From assembly GCA_028023455.1 (NCBI GenBank), contig JAQFVV010013072.1:62001-126000 (forward strand): a stretch of DNA of 64,000 nt, given 5' to 3'. Below, one piece after another: positions 40,111 to 52,807 of this stretch (its first letter is position 1; every line of letters starts with the position of its first letter). A program made the translations under genes and the position numbers. The stretch comes from Epiperipatus broadwayi (Eukaryota; Onychophora; Udeonychophora; Euonychophora; Peripatidae). The notes below the pieces were generated by a model. That model saw nothing but the letters and a program-made list of their open reading frames with translations, had not been told where the DNA came from and did not search any database.

Positions 40111-42194
40111 TTATTCAAACTTAATAAGTAATAAAGAACAGGACAAAAGTGTAATAATTTTATAAATTATGAATTAGCAAATAAATATAACGTAAAAAAA
40201 ATAAAATACAGTTATGTTAATAGATTATAATAAAAATGAGACATTAAAAAGCCAGATTGTTTTACAAAGCTTTACAATGAATTTACCATTAATTGTTGCA
40301 AAGTACTTTGTTTGGAGATCATTAAAGAATGTACTGATAGACCTTCAATTTTCCTTCACTCTTCTACAGGTACCTGTTGTGCTGGTTTTTCAGTTTTATG
40401 CTCATTTTGATGATGAAAATTGTATTGATTTATCAGTTCAAAAAAATACTGAAGCTGGCAGAAGTCCTCAACCAAAATAAACTTCAATGGATCTGAACAA
40501 TACCTACCAGAGAACTGATTGGTAGGAAGCAGTTGTGAAAATAATTGAACATTCAATTTTTTTGTTGTTAGTGATTTTCATAGTTTATTTAAATATTTAT
40601 GATTATTTTTACACAACATTTATATAATAATTATTACAATTTGATTTTCTTTGAATGTTTTAGTTTTAAAAATATAAGTTACCAAATCCATTCATAATGG
40701 AAAACAGAAAACTATGGCAACACTATTTTTAGTAATGTACTTTGAAATGTTGGTGTTTTAAAAATTATAAATAAAATTTTTAATTTTAGAACAAGATTTG
40801 ATAGATTTTTAATAACTTCACATTTATTTGTTTATGCTTTAAAAATAAAGTTGAATCAATGAGTATTCTGTTAGTTTTATTTTTTCATCAGCTGAGCTGG
40901 CTTTCCTTTACCCAGTCCCATGAAAGAAAAGTTCGTTCTTCTCATTATGTATTATCTTTTTTTTCTATATTTACAAAGTTCAAATATAGTTGTATAGATT
41001 TTTTTATTTGTAATCTTACATTTCTAACAAATCAAGTCTATTTTGTTTAATTTCTAATGCTGAATAAAACTTTAATACTAAAATAAAATGTGAAAGGAAT
41101 GTAAAAGTTGCCAAATGGGAGATCATTGATGTGTTTTCACCAGTTGGAATGTTTTTAATACCATAGTGAAACAAAAAAAAATTTGTTTTAATTGAAACAT
41201 ATTATTTTTTCATTTTGAATTATATAACTCAGATAGTGCAATTTTTAAAAAAATTTTAATCTATATGTTTATAATGAAAAAATCATCCAATATTGCTGAA
41301 ATGATAGAATAATCTTTGTTATTTTAAGAACAGTCAATGATTTACTCATTCACAAATAAAAAATAAAAAACTTGTTAAATCAACTATTAGTAAATAAATT
41401 AATTAAATAAAATCTAAATATTTCAAATTAAAATATTAACTTGCATTACTACAAATAATGCAGAACTAAAAAAAATGTTAAAAGAAATTTTAAAAAACAA
41501 ATTGTACAGAAACATATAATTTCAGATTGCACATATAAAAATTGAACATTATTTGGAAAAAAGTTTTTTTTTGTATCCATATTTCCATGGTCATCTATAA
41601 TTAGTTAAATTAATCTAAATATGAATTTAGAAAACGTAGAATCCTTAAATCACTTTGATACAATATCCTATATAGTTTCATTTTCAACCTTTTTTATTTT
41701 ATTTTACTAGATTATAAAAGTCCAACATCAGATAAATGAAAAAGTTTTAGAATTAATTCAATAAAAGTCAGCTTGTTGTGTTATTAAAATGCTAATTCAT
41801 TAATTCATTGGTTCATTCTCTATACTCTACCTCCATAAGTAAATTATCTTTAAAATCAATTGCTGTAGTGACTCCATAATAGGTAATAAAAAGGATCTGG
41901 CTTTTTAAGTTTTACATATAAATCTCAGTCAATTTAAGAAAAGTTTTCTAAAGTTAAAAAATAAGCAGACCATGTTCAATTTTTAATACTTCCAGATTTA
42001 AACTTCTGTTTTTCCAATATAACAAGATAAGATATAATGTGGCTAGATTTATCACTAAAAAATGTTTTAAACACCAGTTTTAAAAATAAGATTCTATATA
42101 TATTTTTAACCTATACACAGAAAAGTTGAGCGCACTTTTAGTTTATCATAATTACTGTTTTTCATCAAAGCAGAATAAATTAATATGAATAGAT
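40111..42194. other. AT-rich non-coding stretch
   Basis: No gene that I can support. The 88-residue frame at 40214 overlaps a 66-residue minus frame and shows no domain. Confidence 0.45.
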
Positions 42195-42590
42195 ATAATC
42201 ACCAGTTTGTACTTATATTTTAGAGTCTTAATAGCAGAAGGGAAATTCAAAGATTTCAGGCCACTCAATGGAGAATATAATCATTAGAAGTAATAACAAA
42301 AGCTATCAAGCAGGTATTACAGACATCATTGAAAAAAATTAAACTGAAATATGACTGGGTGACTGTACATATTACTAGAAGAGTTGATAATATATGAATT
42401 GTTGAAGTCTTAAACTAAATCCCAAAAGTTGTATAAGACTTAAAAGGAGACCACATGATAAATAAAAGAATAAAATAAAAAAAATTTCTGGTGTATTATG
42501 AAGAATAGGACTAGAGATCAGAGAAACTGGATTAAATAGAGAGAGATTCATATTGAAGAGAGTCAATAATGTTTAAAAATAATGATTATT
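42195..42590 (+). pseudogene. RTE-type LINE, decayed 3' fragment
   Basis: It aligns to the last 390 bp of the element at 24270-24680. Matching words include agatttcaggccactcaa, aggtattacagacatcattga and aggagaccacatg, and it ends near the untemplated-type tail (agtcaataatgtttaaaaat). Multiple stops and small deletions are present. The minus-strand frame at 42375-42566 is a shadow. Confidence 0.8.
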
Positions 42591-43417
42591 TGTTTTTTGA
42601 ATAACAAAATTATCCCATAAGAATGATAGAATATAGCCTCTTAAATTGTTTAAGTTTACAGAAAAATTTATAAATTTCTCTTATTGACATTTTTTAATTC
42701 TATGTTCAGTTTCCAGACAAAAAATAGGAATTTTTAATGATCATACCATCGTATAACATATGTATATGAAAACAATATTTTAGAAAAAACAATTTTTACT
42801 TAAACTAAAATAAATTATATGAATAAAAAAGTTAATAAAACTATACTTCTATGCACATTATTTCTCTCATTCTTCAAAAAAAATTACAATAATAGCCTAC
42901 AAAAGTTACCTTAATAGTCCTATTTATTTCAGACTGACTGGACATGTAACATAAAGTAATCCAAAGATAAAGCTAAATATGAAAAACATCACTTTAATAT
43001 TCAAATCTGTTTGGTCACGAATTACTTAAAAGATAATAAATAGTATTAAATAAAGCTTAATTCAATAGCATTATGAAAAAAGCAATTCTAAGATTATTTA
43101 GATTTCTTGTAAATTGATTTGTTATATATTTAAACATATCTTTAACAATTTAACATACATATATCTACATATTTACATGTACAATTACAACCACCTACAT
43201 ATTGATACCACAATCCAGTTCAATTGTAATTGATTGACTAAAAAATAATCTTGCTAAGCAGTTATAAACAAATGCCTTAACAGTTGAATAAGATTGTGAT
43301 GCCCAATATGTGAGTGACAATAATTTTTGTACATATTTCCAATTACCATTTTTTCTGGATATCTGTTTCTATCAATAACTTGACATCATTGGCAATTCTG
43401 GAAGCTAGTTGAAATCT

Positions 43418-43531
43418 CATCAAATATAGCAACACAATTTCTATTTAAATCCACTAGCAATATTCATTATAATTTTAAAGTTTGAAGTTTTCAAGTGAAC
43501 TTAAATAGAAATTGCGTTGCTATGTTTGATG
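43418..43531. repeat. Palindromic element, about 37-bp arms
   Basis: The left arm 43418-43454 (catcaaatatagcaacacaa...) and the right arm 43495-43531 (...gttgctatgtttgatg) are reverse complements with two or three mismatches. They flank a 40-nt loop. Weaker complementarity extends outward on both sides. No gene is recognisable in 42591-44290. Confidence 0.7.
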
Positions 43532-44292
43532 GATGGAGGAGTCTTAATGAAATTTTCAGAGCTGTTGATGATATCACTTTGTTAATAGAAATACATGATC
43601 AGCAAGATATTGGTTGATTTTTAATAAAAATTGTTATTCAAAAGATCATAAAATTTTTATGAAGGATGTAAATAAATCTAACATTAATATTATTATATTT
43701 TTTCAAACCAGTGATTTTATTTCAGACAAGCAGTTCATTCAAACTTCTGAATGTTGTAAGAGATATTATATGCTAATCCTCTGACTATATAAGATTAAGT
43801 CTTTTATCCAATAATTCATGTTATTGAAGATCCCAATAACAATAATTCATTGCATTTCAGCTGCAATAAAACTTATAATGATATTTACAACCATCTATGT
43901 AAAGTCCCTACTTTAGCAACTAATTTGAAGGCAGCCTTTTTCTATAACTATAGTAGCTAAAATCTTTTTTAAGTCCTCATGTTTAATAAATTTTAGCCTC
44001 TCTTAACCAACTTCTTTATAAAATACCATCAAAACTAATTCAGATAAGCCTTATTTTATATCTGTTGTGTCAGAGTTATTAAGTTCAAAATAATATGCAC
44101 CAGCTGTGTGTTAACTTTTCATTTTCATTCCATTATATGATTGCTTATTTTATTATTTTAACCTTTTACATATTTATTTACTCATTTACAGAAATTATTT
44201 AAACTGTAAACAACCTTTATAAATCTGAACATTATATTAATTTTAATTTAAGAAAAAGAAACAAATAATGTATACATTTCTTTTTCATTTGC

Positions 44293-44417
44293 AAAAATTA
44301 CAACTTTGCTATTAAATGAGGAGACCCTTTGATTCCTCTTGGAGGATTAAAGGAACCAAACAGGGCAAATTTCTAATGTCCACTCCATATGTTCTTATAG
44401 TTGCAGCTGTTATTACT
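44293..44417 (+). mobile_element. RTE-type LINE, split copy: 5' UTR piece
   Basis: It matches 21405-21526 of the intact copy (gagaccctttgattcctctt and ccactccatatgttctt among others). It stops at ...gctgttattact, exactly where the piece at 47461 resumes with ttactatatg. The exact 5' boundary is uncertain within about 15 bp. Confidence 0.8.
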
Positions 44418-44883
44418 GTGCTGGTCAAAACATGTTTATCCATCTAACATGAGCTGGAACTCACAAAATGTACTTCAAACCCAGTCAAGCCCAAGATTTA
44501 GGTCAGGGGCCAGCCCGAATTTGAGCCCACTCTCTAAGCCCCAGATCAAACACCTAATGGATAGCATAAATAGTGATGGCCCATGAGAATTAATCTTAAT
44601 CCAACCGACTAGCAAAGCTGAGCAACGATGAGACATCTATTAACTATGACTATATTAAAATATACATAAGCATGGCTGTAATATGTGGAAGTGGAGGAAA
44701 AGGAATTTGAACTACTCAAATAAGTTAGACAATAAAATATAGTTTAATATACTGACAAATTATTATACATTTATAAATTAATTACATACATTAGTGTGTG
44801 CGTGAATGAGCAAGCGATTTTGCTATTATTTCTCATATGCTCTTTATTAGCTAAATAATATATTACAAATAAACACACATCTT

Positions 44884-45060
44884 TGGTGGGTCCAATATTA
44901 AGATGCCAATCAGTATTAGAAAGAAGTTACATAAAATTGCTATTAACACTTTGAGTTATGGTTCTGAAATGTGGTGACTAACATATGATTTAGGGGAGCA
45001 TTCTGGGATTCATTACAGATATAAATACAAACTATTTTTCTGCCATTATGGTCGTGAAGA
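44884..45060 (+). pseudogene. Decayed non-LTR RT fragment
   Basis: The plus strand reads RKKLHKIAINTLSYGSEMW, then a stop, then LT. This corresponds to the K..Y...VLSTLLYGSETWTLT segment after the RT core of LINE proteins. No other part of the element is recognisable. It is too diverged to assign to a family. Confidence 0.4.
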
Positions 45061-45433
45061 TACATAAAATACATTTGAAAAATATTTATATTTAATGAAA
45101 AATTATTTTAACAATAGTAAGACGAATGCTTTATTTTCCCAAGACATATAGATACTCTTAAATATAGATATATAAATTATGACAGTGAGATTGTATATGA
45201 TTGAAATAAACTTAATTAATGAATAGAAGTAATTGGCATTTATATATATCTTTTAAGCAAAGCTTAATTTTAATATTAGAGCATTAAAACTGGGTCATGA
45301 AGCAAAAGAAATAAATATATGAGAAGTTTGTGGTGCTGACATAATAGCCTAAAAATAACTAAGAGGAAAAAGTCATGCTTCTGGATGAAAAACAAAATCT
45401 CACACCCCCTTCTTGGGTAGTGATTAGAGAAAA

Positions 45434-45573
45434 GTGGATAGGCATGGCATGGCCCAGACTTTTGCTGGTATAACCGACATGAGAGGCCTTTTATCTATAT
45501 GAAGTGAATATGCATAGCGTGTGCCAAACTTACAGGATCACCACCAGAGGCATTTTATACTAAATGAATGTGA
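45434..45573. repeat. Two diverged tandem units of about 70 bp
   Basis: gtggataggcatggcatggccca...gagaggccttttatc is followed by a second unit, gtgaatatgcatagcgtgtgccaa...agaggcattttata. They share the same order of words with many substitutions. Confidence 0.5.
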
Positions 45574-47460
45574 TTCTGGATAGCTCAACTATCTATGGAA
45601 TGAGATATGAGAAAAAATCTATGGGTTCAAACTTGTCACAATCACCAGATTAGAAGACTAGAAGCACGTAATATATATATATATATACACAAAGAGAGGC
45701 TAAATGTCGGCAGTGCAGTAATGATAAATGTCACTAATGGCATTGAATAAATTTTACTGCTTTAAAATAAATGACCCTTGTTTGAATACTATAATATGCC
45801 ATGCAATTATAATATATATAGAAAGAGAATATTTCATTTAATAAAATATACATTAAGATTTTACCTAGTAAAAGAAACATTAAGATTTACCCCCATCCCT
45901 TTTCTGCTATTTTTAAATAAATAAATCACACCTTCTTGATTTTTATAATAACTGGAATATTTAAATACTATATTTGATATTTTAAGAGTATGAAAAATGA
46001 AGTAAGATTAGCAGTTATATAGGAAACAAATTATAAGTCACCCTTTCAGAATTTAATAAATAATTATAAAATAAATGTTTCAGAGTGTTAATTAGCTTGA
46101 GTTCTGGATTTTCAGAGTTAAACAAATCAATTTTTATATTAAAAACGAACCTAAAATGCTGATTCATAAAACAATCTGGCGAACATATTAATTTACAATG
46201 CATTATATATGTATATTTAAATGGAACATTAATAACCTTTTCATGAAGGTTTAGTTAAAAATGACAGAAAAGATTTTTATAAATTAAGCTCATCAGATTG
46301 TTTGAAATTGGCATATCAATAACAAATATATAAATCAAATAATAAATACATATAAATAAATGACTGCACCAAAGTTAAAGAAAGTTAAGAGCATATGACA
46401 GAGAATTAAATATAAAAAAATCATTTGAGAGCAAATTTAAATTCACAGATTTATATAAAAAGCAAAGTTAAATAATACATGAGAAATCTTGATTAGTAGA
46501 ATTCGAAATTAATTAATCAAGCTAGATTTAGTTTCAATGGAGGCAGTTTGGAATAATTTACCTTGCAATTTTAAAAGTCCAATTTAGTAGTTGCACGTGC
46601 ACGGCAATTGAAATGCAAGTTCTTCGGTGGCAGGAAACTTCTATTAGCATTCTAAAGTTCTTTTTAGACCTTTCTTCATTTCAGGGCAGCAGGATATTAT
46701 GGTAGTGGCAGATGATGACCCATAGGACCAATGAAGAGTGATGGATTTACTGATACATCATTTTTAGTTTCACCGCAATGTTAACAATCATTTTCTCTAG
46801 AGTAGCTAATCTAATCTCTGCTTTAAAAATCCAGCCATTATTTATACTCTTCCACAGGTATTTCTGGAATGCTTATCATTAATTAGTTAGTTGTTTTTGA
46901 AAGATGCAATTGTAAGATAATGTCCAAAAATAAATTCAAATCTATTGCCAGATTAGACATAGATTTGACAACATGTTTTATACAAAAGAAAATCTTTAAT
47001 CTACTTAATCCCATTTATTTTAAGTAAAACTTTAATTAAAAAAATACCTCCCTTTAATTATTTTTGGACAATTAACAACAGTCACATCTTCCATATTGGA
47101 TTTTATAAAAATATACAGTTTAATAGAAAAATAAGCAATTTAAAAAGAAAAAGTTAAAAATGACATATAATAAATATATAAAACCATCAATATTTTGTTA
47201 GTAAGTTTTGCTCTTATATATATATTTGAGCCACATCTATAATACTTTAATAAAAAAGAACTAATAATTAATAAAAAGAATTAATAATAATTTTAAAACA
47301 TGTTACTGAAACATTAAATTTTATAATTTAGGCATGCATCTCAAATATATACATGAAATATATGTACACAACAAAAGGAGTGGGATGGAAAATAGGGATT
47401 TAAACATAGGTTAGAAGATGGAAATATGAAGCTCAATCTTAAGCTAAGATTACTGCTTCA

Positions 47461-48145
47461 TTACTATATGATTATTCATATAGTATACAATCATGGATGG
47501 GCTGCTCACCAACATGTATTTGCCAGCATGGTGAGTTTACTGGATTTTTACCTCTGAGTTTAAGATCAGAAAACACCATGATCTTTCTTCTCAGTGCCTG
47601 ATAAGAGAGAAAAAATGTTTGTGTAAATGATAAATATTTTTCCAATACATATATATAATTATGACAGACAAAAATAAAGTATGGCCCTTATTCCCAGGAG
47701 GCTGCAAAGTCACCAACCAAGGCAGTGGTTGGTGGCCAAAGGCAGAGGGTGCTAAGAATCCCCAGAATGCAGACCCAGGCTGCCATTTGCTGATAACTTT
47801 TTTAGGTACTTACAACTGCAGATCACTTTCAAGTAAAGGAAGATTGCAAGAATTAGAAAAAGAACTGTCTTATATTAAATGAGACATTATTGGACTTTGT
47901 GAAGTTAGAAGAAAAGGTGAAGAGACAATTGATTTAAAAAGTGGACATATACTCTATTATAAAGGCACAAATATTAGAAATACAAGTGGAGTAGGATTCA
48001 TTATAAATAAAAAGTGGAAGAACAATATTGTGGAGATTGATGGTGTATTGGATAGAGTGGCAAGATTAGTTATACAATTTAATAGCAGATACCAAATGCA
48101 GATAATTCAGGTTTATGCCCCAACAAGTTCTCATAGATTTTATAT
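47461..48145 (+). pseudogene. RTE-type LINE, split copy: 5' UTR end and endonuclease N-terminal part
   Basis: It continues the copy begun at 44293: the rest of the 5' UTR, then ATG at 47661 (MTDKNKVWPL) and the first part of the endonuclease domain (GTYNCRSLSS, then CEVRRKGEETIDLK). A TGA at 47881-47883 replaces the tryptophan codon of IKWDIIG. The piece ends within YAPTSSH, where the 2.19-kb element is inserted. About 18 nt (the DEVVE region) are deleted just before the junction. Confidence 0.88.
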
Positions 48146-50337
48146 TGTAATGATCCAGAGAAATTAGACTAAAGTAAACTGCACTACAGGGCGCCATCTA
48201 GGCATTTGAACCTAGAAAAATTTATAAAGTAGGCAGATACATAAGTCAAAAAATTTTTTTTTTTTTTTTTTTAAATTTTGATTCCGGTCATTAGCCCATG
48301 TCACTAGCTCAGTGGAATAGCAGAGATTTAATAATATAATATAAGAGTATATATAAAAAGAATAAAATAAGCCACTGCCAGTAATTAGCATACAAACATT
48401 TATTTATGCACATATATATAAGATTTAAAATTATTTTAGTATTAGTTTTACATTTTAACATTTAACATTATTTTTAACTTTACCTTAGATTTTAATTTAC
48501 ATTTTAATTTCTATTATATTATAAGTTTACATTTTAATTAAGTTCGCACAGATGGGATTATAAAAGCTTGTTTTAATATGTTGCTATAGATCGGTTACAT
48601 AGATTACACGGTTAAAAACATTTCAAAGTAAACATAAATGATCAAAACATAAAATCATTGATACTAACAATTGCAGAGGGAAATTTATAAGTAACCCAAT
48701 AGTATTCACCATAAGATACTTGCATTGTCACCAATGACTTAAAAGACATCCGAATAAATACATTTTAGATACTCACCGTAAGGTATCATTATTTATCGAA
48801 TGTCTATATATTTTGATCAAATATGAAAACCCAAAACATACTTAACCGATAACCAATCCATGCAAGCATCTATAAACAACTTAAATTTAATGCATTTTTA
48901 TTTAGGGTCGAGTATGAATAGACTACATAAATTTGCATTTGAAAATAAAACATTCTATCCCCATTTAACCTTAGGCTAAAATTCGCAGTCAAACTGGCAT
49001 CAATTCATCTGATACATCGATGTATTCAATGTAATACGGAATATGGCAGCACCAAAGAGATTAAGGAAAGACATTGACTCTCATCAGATAGGAATATTAC
49101 ATCTATCTAATGAGAAGAACAATAAAAAAAAAAACTCCATAGAAAGGAACTGCATTCTCTGTCTTATAATTCCTTTCATAGGCAAACAGGTGAGTGCGGC
49201 GTATATATAAATGATTCTGCCAGTAGCGAATCTCCGACTACATCTACTAACTACATCAATATATCCAATCCATTGACCCAATCTAACAATGACACAAATA
49301 ACCTAAGATTACCCTCCCCTAATATAACTTTACAAATCTATACAGCCATTCACGCCCAACTTAAGTTTAACATTTGTATAATTAATTTAACGAAAAACAA
49401 AAATCATGATAAAACTTAAAGAACAAAAAATAAATAAATAAATGGAAATGATTTTAAATATATATATAAAAAAAAAGAAATACATCAAATAACATTATTA
49501 ATAAATTAAGTTGGTCAGATAGGATAATATTGCAATCATTTAAATATGGAAACTTTTAATTTAATGTTCATTATTTATAAAGTTCTTACGGTTTAAACAG
49601 TTCATCTTTATCCATTGCTTGCCATGAACATGAATTCCCACGCCATCCTAAGATTTGTATTCTGTTGGCCGATTTATTTATCCATCCGGAGGTTTTGGCT
49701 TTAACTGGTCCTCAATGTAGAAAAACGATAGTTCATTTCTCTTTCTTTCTTTGGCGAAACTGAAGGGATTGAATCGTGTGTCTCTTCAATCCTTTCTCTC
49801 GTACCTCCGCACTAACACCTATCTGTCACATCGTAATAATCATAATCACTCCTTAATAATTTCCAAATTTTCCTTTTATACGTATTCGAAGGATTGACTT
49901 GGCATTATGTCATCGATGTGATGATCCTTTCGCTGAGGTCCAATTTCCCGATGGATTTCTTTCATTGGCTATTTGTTTCTATTGTTTTCCTATCTGACCG
50001 ATGTTTTTACATTTAAATGCCCAAGGCTGGTTTACATTTAACTAATTAACAATCATTTCCATTTCTGATTAATTTCTGTCTTTTTCAAGATTAAAGATAT
50101 ATTTTTATCTCTAAATCTTTTTAAGTTTTTGTTTTTAAAATACCTTTTCTATTTTTAATACAGTTTTATTTTAATAATTTTTTTATCTGTGCGATTTAAT
50201 ATATATGAGTTTAAGATGATATTTAATTTCAATTTTTAATTCTTAAAGAAAATTTTTAAATGCGAACTTTTTAATTTACTTTCATGTTTAATAAATATAA
50301 AAAAAAAACAATGTAACGAACGTCTGTGCTCGTTACA
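48146..50337. mobile_element. 2.19-kb non-coding element with TGTAA...TTACA ends inserted in the RTE copy
   Basis: It interrupts the endonuclease reading frame of the split RTE copy. The ends are TGTAATGATCC at 48146 and CTCGTTACA at 50337, inverted over TGTAA(c/t)GA. The flanks are atat (48142-48145) and atag (50338-50341), where the intact copy has a single atatgg, so a 4-bp target duplication with one later change is likely. No open frame of note is present. The right end contains TGTAACGAACGTCTGTGCTC followed by GTTACA, an imperfect palindrome. TG...CA ends and 4-5-bp duplications fit a long solo LTR of a Ty3-like element or a non-autonomous LTR derivative. CpG is more frequent here than in old flanking DNA. 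Confidence 0.65.
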
Positions 50338-52807
50338 ATAGGGATGTGTAAAAGACTTTTGATCAGAGTAAATAACATTTTAAAATTGTTATGGGAGACT
50401 TTAATGCTAGAATTGGTAAACAAATGAAAGATGAAAGTGCTGTATGTAATTTTGTTTATGGTAACAGAAATGAAAGAGGACATATACTTGTGGAGTTTGC
50501 AGAAAAAAAAAAGCTTTATATTATGAATTCTTTTTTTGAGAAAAATGTTAAAAGGAAATGGACATGGAAGCACCCAAATAAAGGTACAGCTGAATTGGAT
50601 TATATTTTGACTAACAGGAAATACATATTTCAAGATTGTAATGTTCTTAATAAATTTAACACAGGAAGTGATCATCGATTAGTAAGGTGTAAGATACATG
50701 TTGATGTAAAACTAGAGAGACAAAAATTATTAAGAAAAACAATATTTACAGTTGATATTCCTACATCTTCAGAAACATTCTAATGAATTTAAATTAGAAC
50801 TTACAAATCGGTTTCAAGTATTAGTAGATTTTGAACATGATTCAGATTTGAATGAAATTAATATGAAAATAACTTAAACACTTTTAAAAACTGCAACAAA
50901 GATAGCTGGTAGAAAAAGAAGCCATTGACCAATAAAATTTCTACTGAGACTAGAGAATTTATGAAGAAAAGAAGGAATATGAAGCTATACAAAAATTATG
51001 CATTAAAAAGGATTGAATATCTTGAATTTTCTAAAATAGTGCAGAAAAGAGTTGAAAATGATATAAAAAATTATAACTGTGAACTAGCAAGGAAAGCTGT
51101 AGAAGAAAATAAAAGTCTCAAGAATGTTAAACAACATTTTGGTATTGGTAGGAAATTTATATATGCAATAAGGAAAAAAGATGGAATTATTATTAAAAAG
51201 AGAGATGACATTAAGAAATTGGTAGAAGATTTTTATCAAGAATTATATAGTAATAAAGAACAAGTACCTCCTATATCTATTACATCTTCTGAATTGCCCA
51301 GAATTTTAAATGAAGAAGTGAGACATGCAATTAAATGTATGAAGAAAGGAAAGACTCCAGGTAATGGTGGAATTATAATTTATGTATTAAAAGAAGCAGG
51401 TGAAAAAATAGAAAAAATTTTAGCAAAGTTATATACCAAATGTCTAAATGATAAAGATGTACCTGATGATTGGAAGAATGCAGTAATAATATTAATATTT
51501 AAAAAAGTGACAAACAAGATATTAGAAATTACAGACCTATCAGCCTTTTATCAGTTTTGTATAAAAAAATTCCAAGATAATTACAACTCGTCTACAGAGA
51601 ATATTAGATTTCCACCAACCAAGAGAACAAGCTGGATTTAAAAGTGGTTTTAGTACAGTAGATCATATCCAGGTATTGAGAGATGTTATAGAAAGGACAA
51701 ATGAATATGAGTTGTCATTATGTTTTGGATTTGTAGATTATGAAAAGGCATTTGATTCTATAAACATTTCTTCAGTGATTAAAGCATTGGATCATCAAGG
51801 TATAGATCCAGGATATTGTCATATTTTAAAGAATATTTATAAAAATGCAACAGCAACAATTAGATTACATAATGATACAGGGAAAGTCAACATTGAGAAA
51901 GGTGTAAGACAAGGTGACTCCATATCTCCAAAACTTTTTACAGCAGTGCTGCAAGAAGTATTTTGTGGATTAAAATGGGAAACTAAAGGAGTGAAAGTAA
52001 ATGGAGATTATTTAAGTCATTTAGATTTCATAGATGATGTAGTTGTTTTTGCAAATAATGCTTCAGGGCTGCAGGAAATGTTGCAGGAGTTATCAGATAA
52101 AAGTAGGAAAGTAGGACTAAAGATAAATGTTAAAAAAAACTAAAGTAATGTTTAATCAATTTGCTCAAAATATGAAAATAAAGATTGATTATGATGAATT
52201 AGAAGAAGTTAACAGTTACAAATACCTTGGTCAGATTATTAATACAGATGGAAACATAATGGAGGAAATTAATCATAGAATTAAACTTGGTTGGAGTGCT
52301 TTGGTAGAAATAACTTGATACTAAAAGGAAATATGCCTATGTGTTTGAAAAGGAAGGTTTTTAACAAATGTGTTTTACCAGTTCTTACTTATGGATCTGA
52401 GACTTGGACACTTAATAGAAGAGCAATACAGAGACTTCAGACCACTCAAAGAAGTATGGAGAGATGTATGTTGGGAGTAACAAGAAGAGATCAAAAACGC
52501 AATGTATGGGTAAGAGAACAAACAGGTGTTACTGACCTCATTGAAAAAATTAAAAGATTGAAGTGGAGTTGGGCTGGACATATTGCTAGAAGAGATGATA
52601 ATAGATGGACAATTGAAATTTTAAACTGGATTCCAAGAGATTTTAAAAGACCCAGAAAGAGACCACATGTGAGGTGGATGGATGAAATAAAAAAGTGTGC
52701 AGAGGTGATGTGGAAAAGAGAAGCTAAAGATTGGAGAAGATGGATTAAATTTGGAGAGACCTTCATCCTGCAGTGGATTGATAATGGTTGATGATGATGA
52801 TGATGAT
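50338..52807 (+). pseudogene. RTE-type LINE, split copy: endonuclease C-terminal part, RT and 3' end
   Basis: It continues from GDFNARIG (50391) through SDHRLV, the linker, RT and the C terminus (ending FILQWIDNG at 52791), with a (TGATGA)n tail to about 52807. The frame is broken by an inserted A near 50764, a TAA near 50875, further single-base indels near 50919, 51508 and 52134, and a lost T near 52300. The RT motif FADD has become FIDD at about 52030 (HLDFIDDVVVF); the two aspartates remain. The sequence is otherwise very close to the copy at 21394. Open pieces are 50391-50783, 50925-51641, 51676-52143 and 52291-52791. Confidence 0.9.

Larger units (their letters stand above)
44418..47460. 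mobile_element. 3.04-kb insertion in the 5' UTR of the split RTE copy
   Basis: The segment is bounded by TTACT on both sides (44413-44417 and 47461-47465) and separates two parts of an RTE copy that are contiguous elsewhere. If one base is assigned to the left flank it begins TG and ends CA, as LTR elements do, but I see no terminal repeats and no gag-pol. Contents: a less AT-biased block at 44425-44640, a LINE RT relic at about 44884-45060, two diverged 70-bp tandem units at 45434-45573, a (TA)n run near 45670, and AT-rich sequence with a tgcacgtgca palindrome near 46592. The nature of the inserted DNA is unclear. Confidence 0.6.

Noticed and set aside
48305-48325. tRNA A-box-like tagctcagtgg next to a poly-T tract
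   Set aside because: No B box follows, and the poly-T is on the wrong side for a SINE tail on the plus strand.
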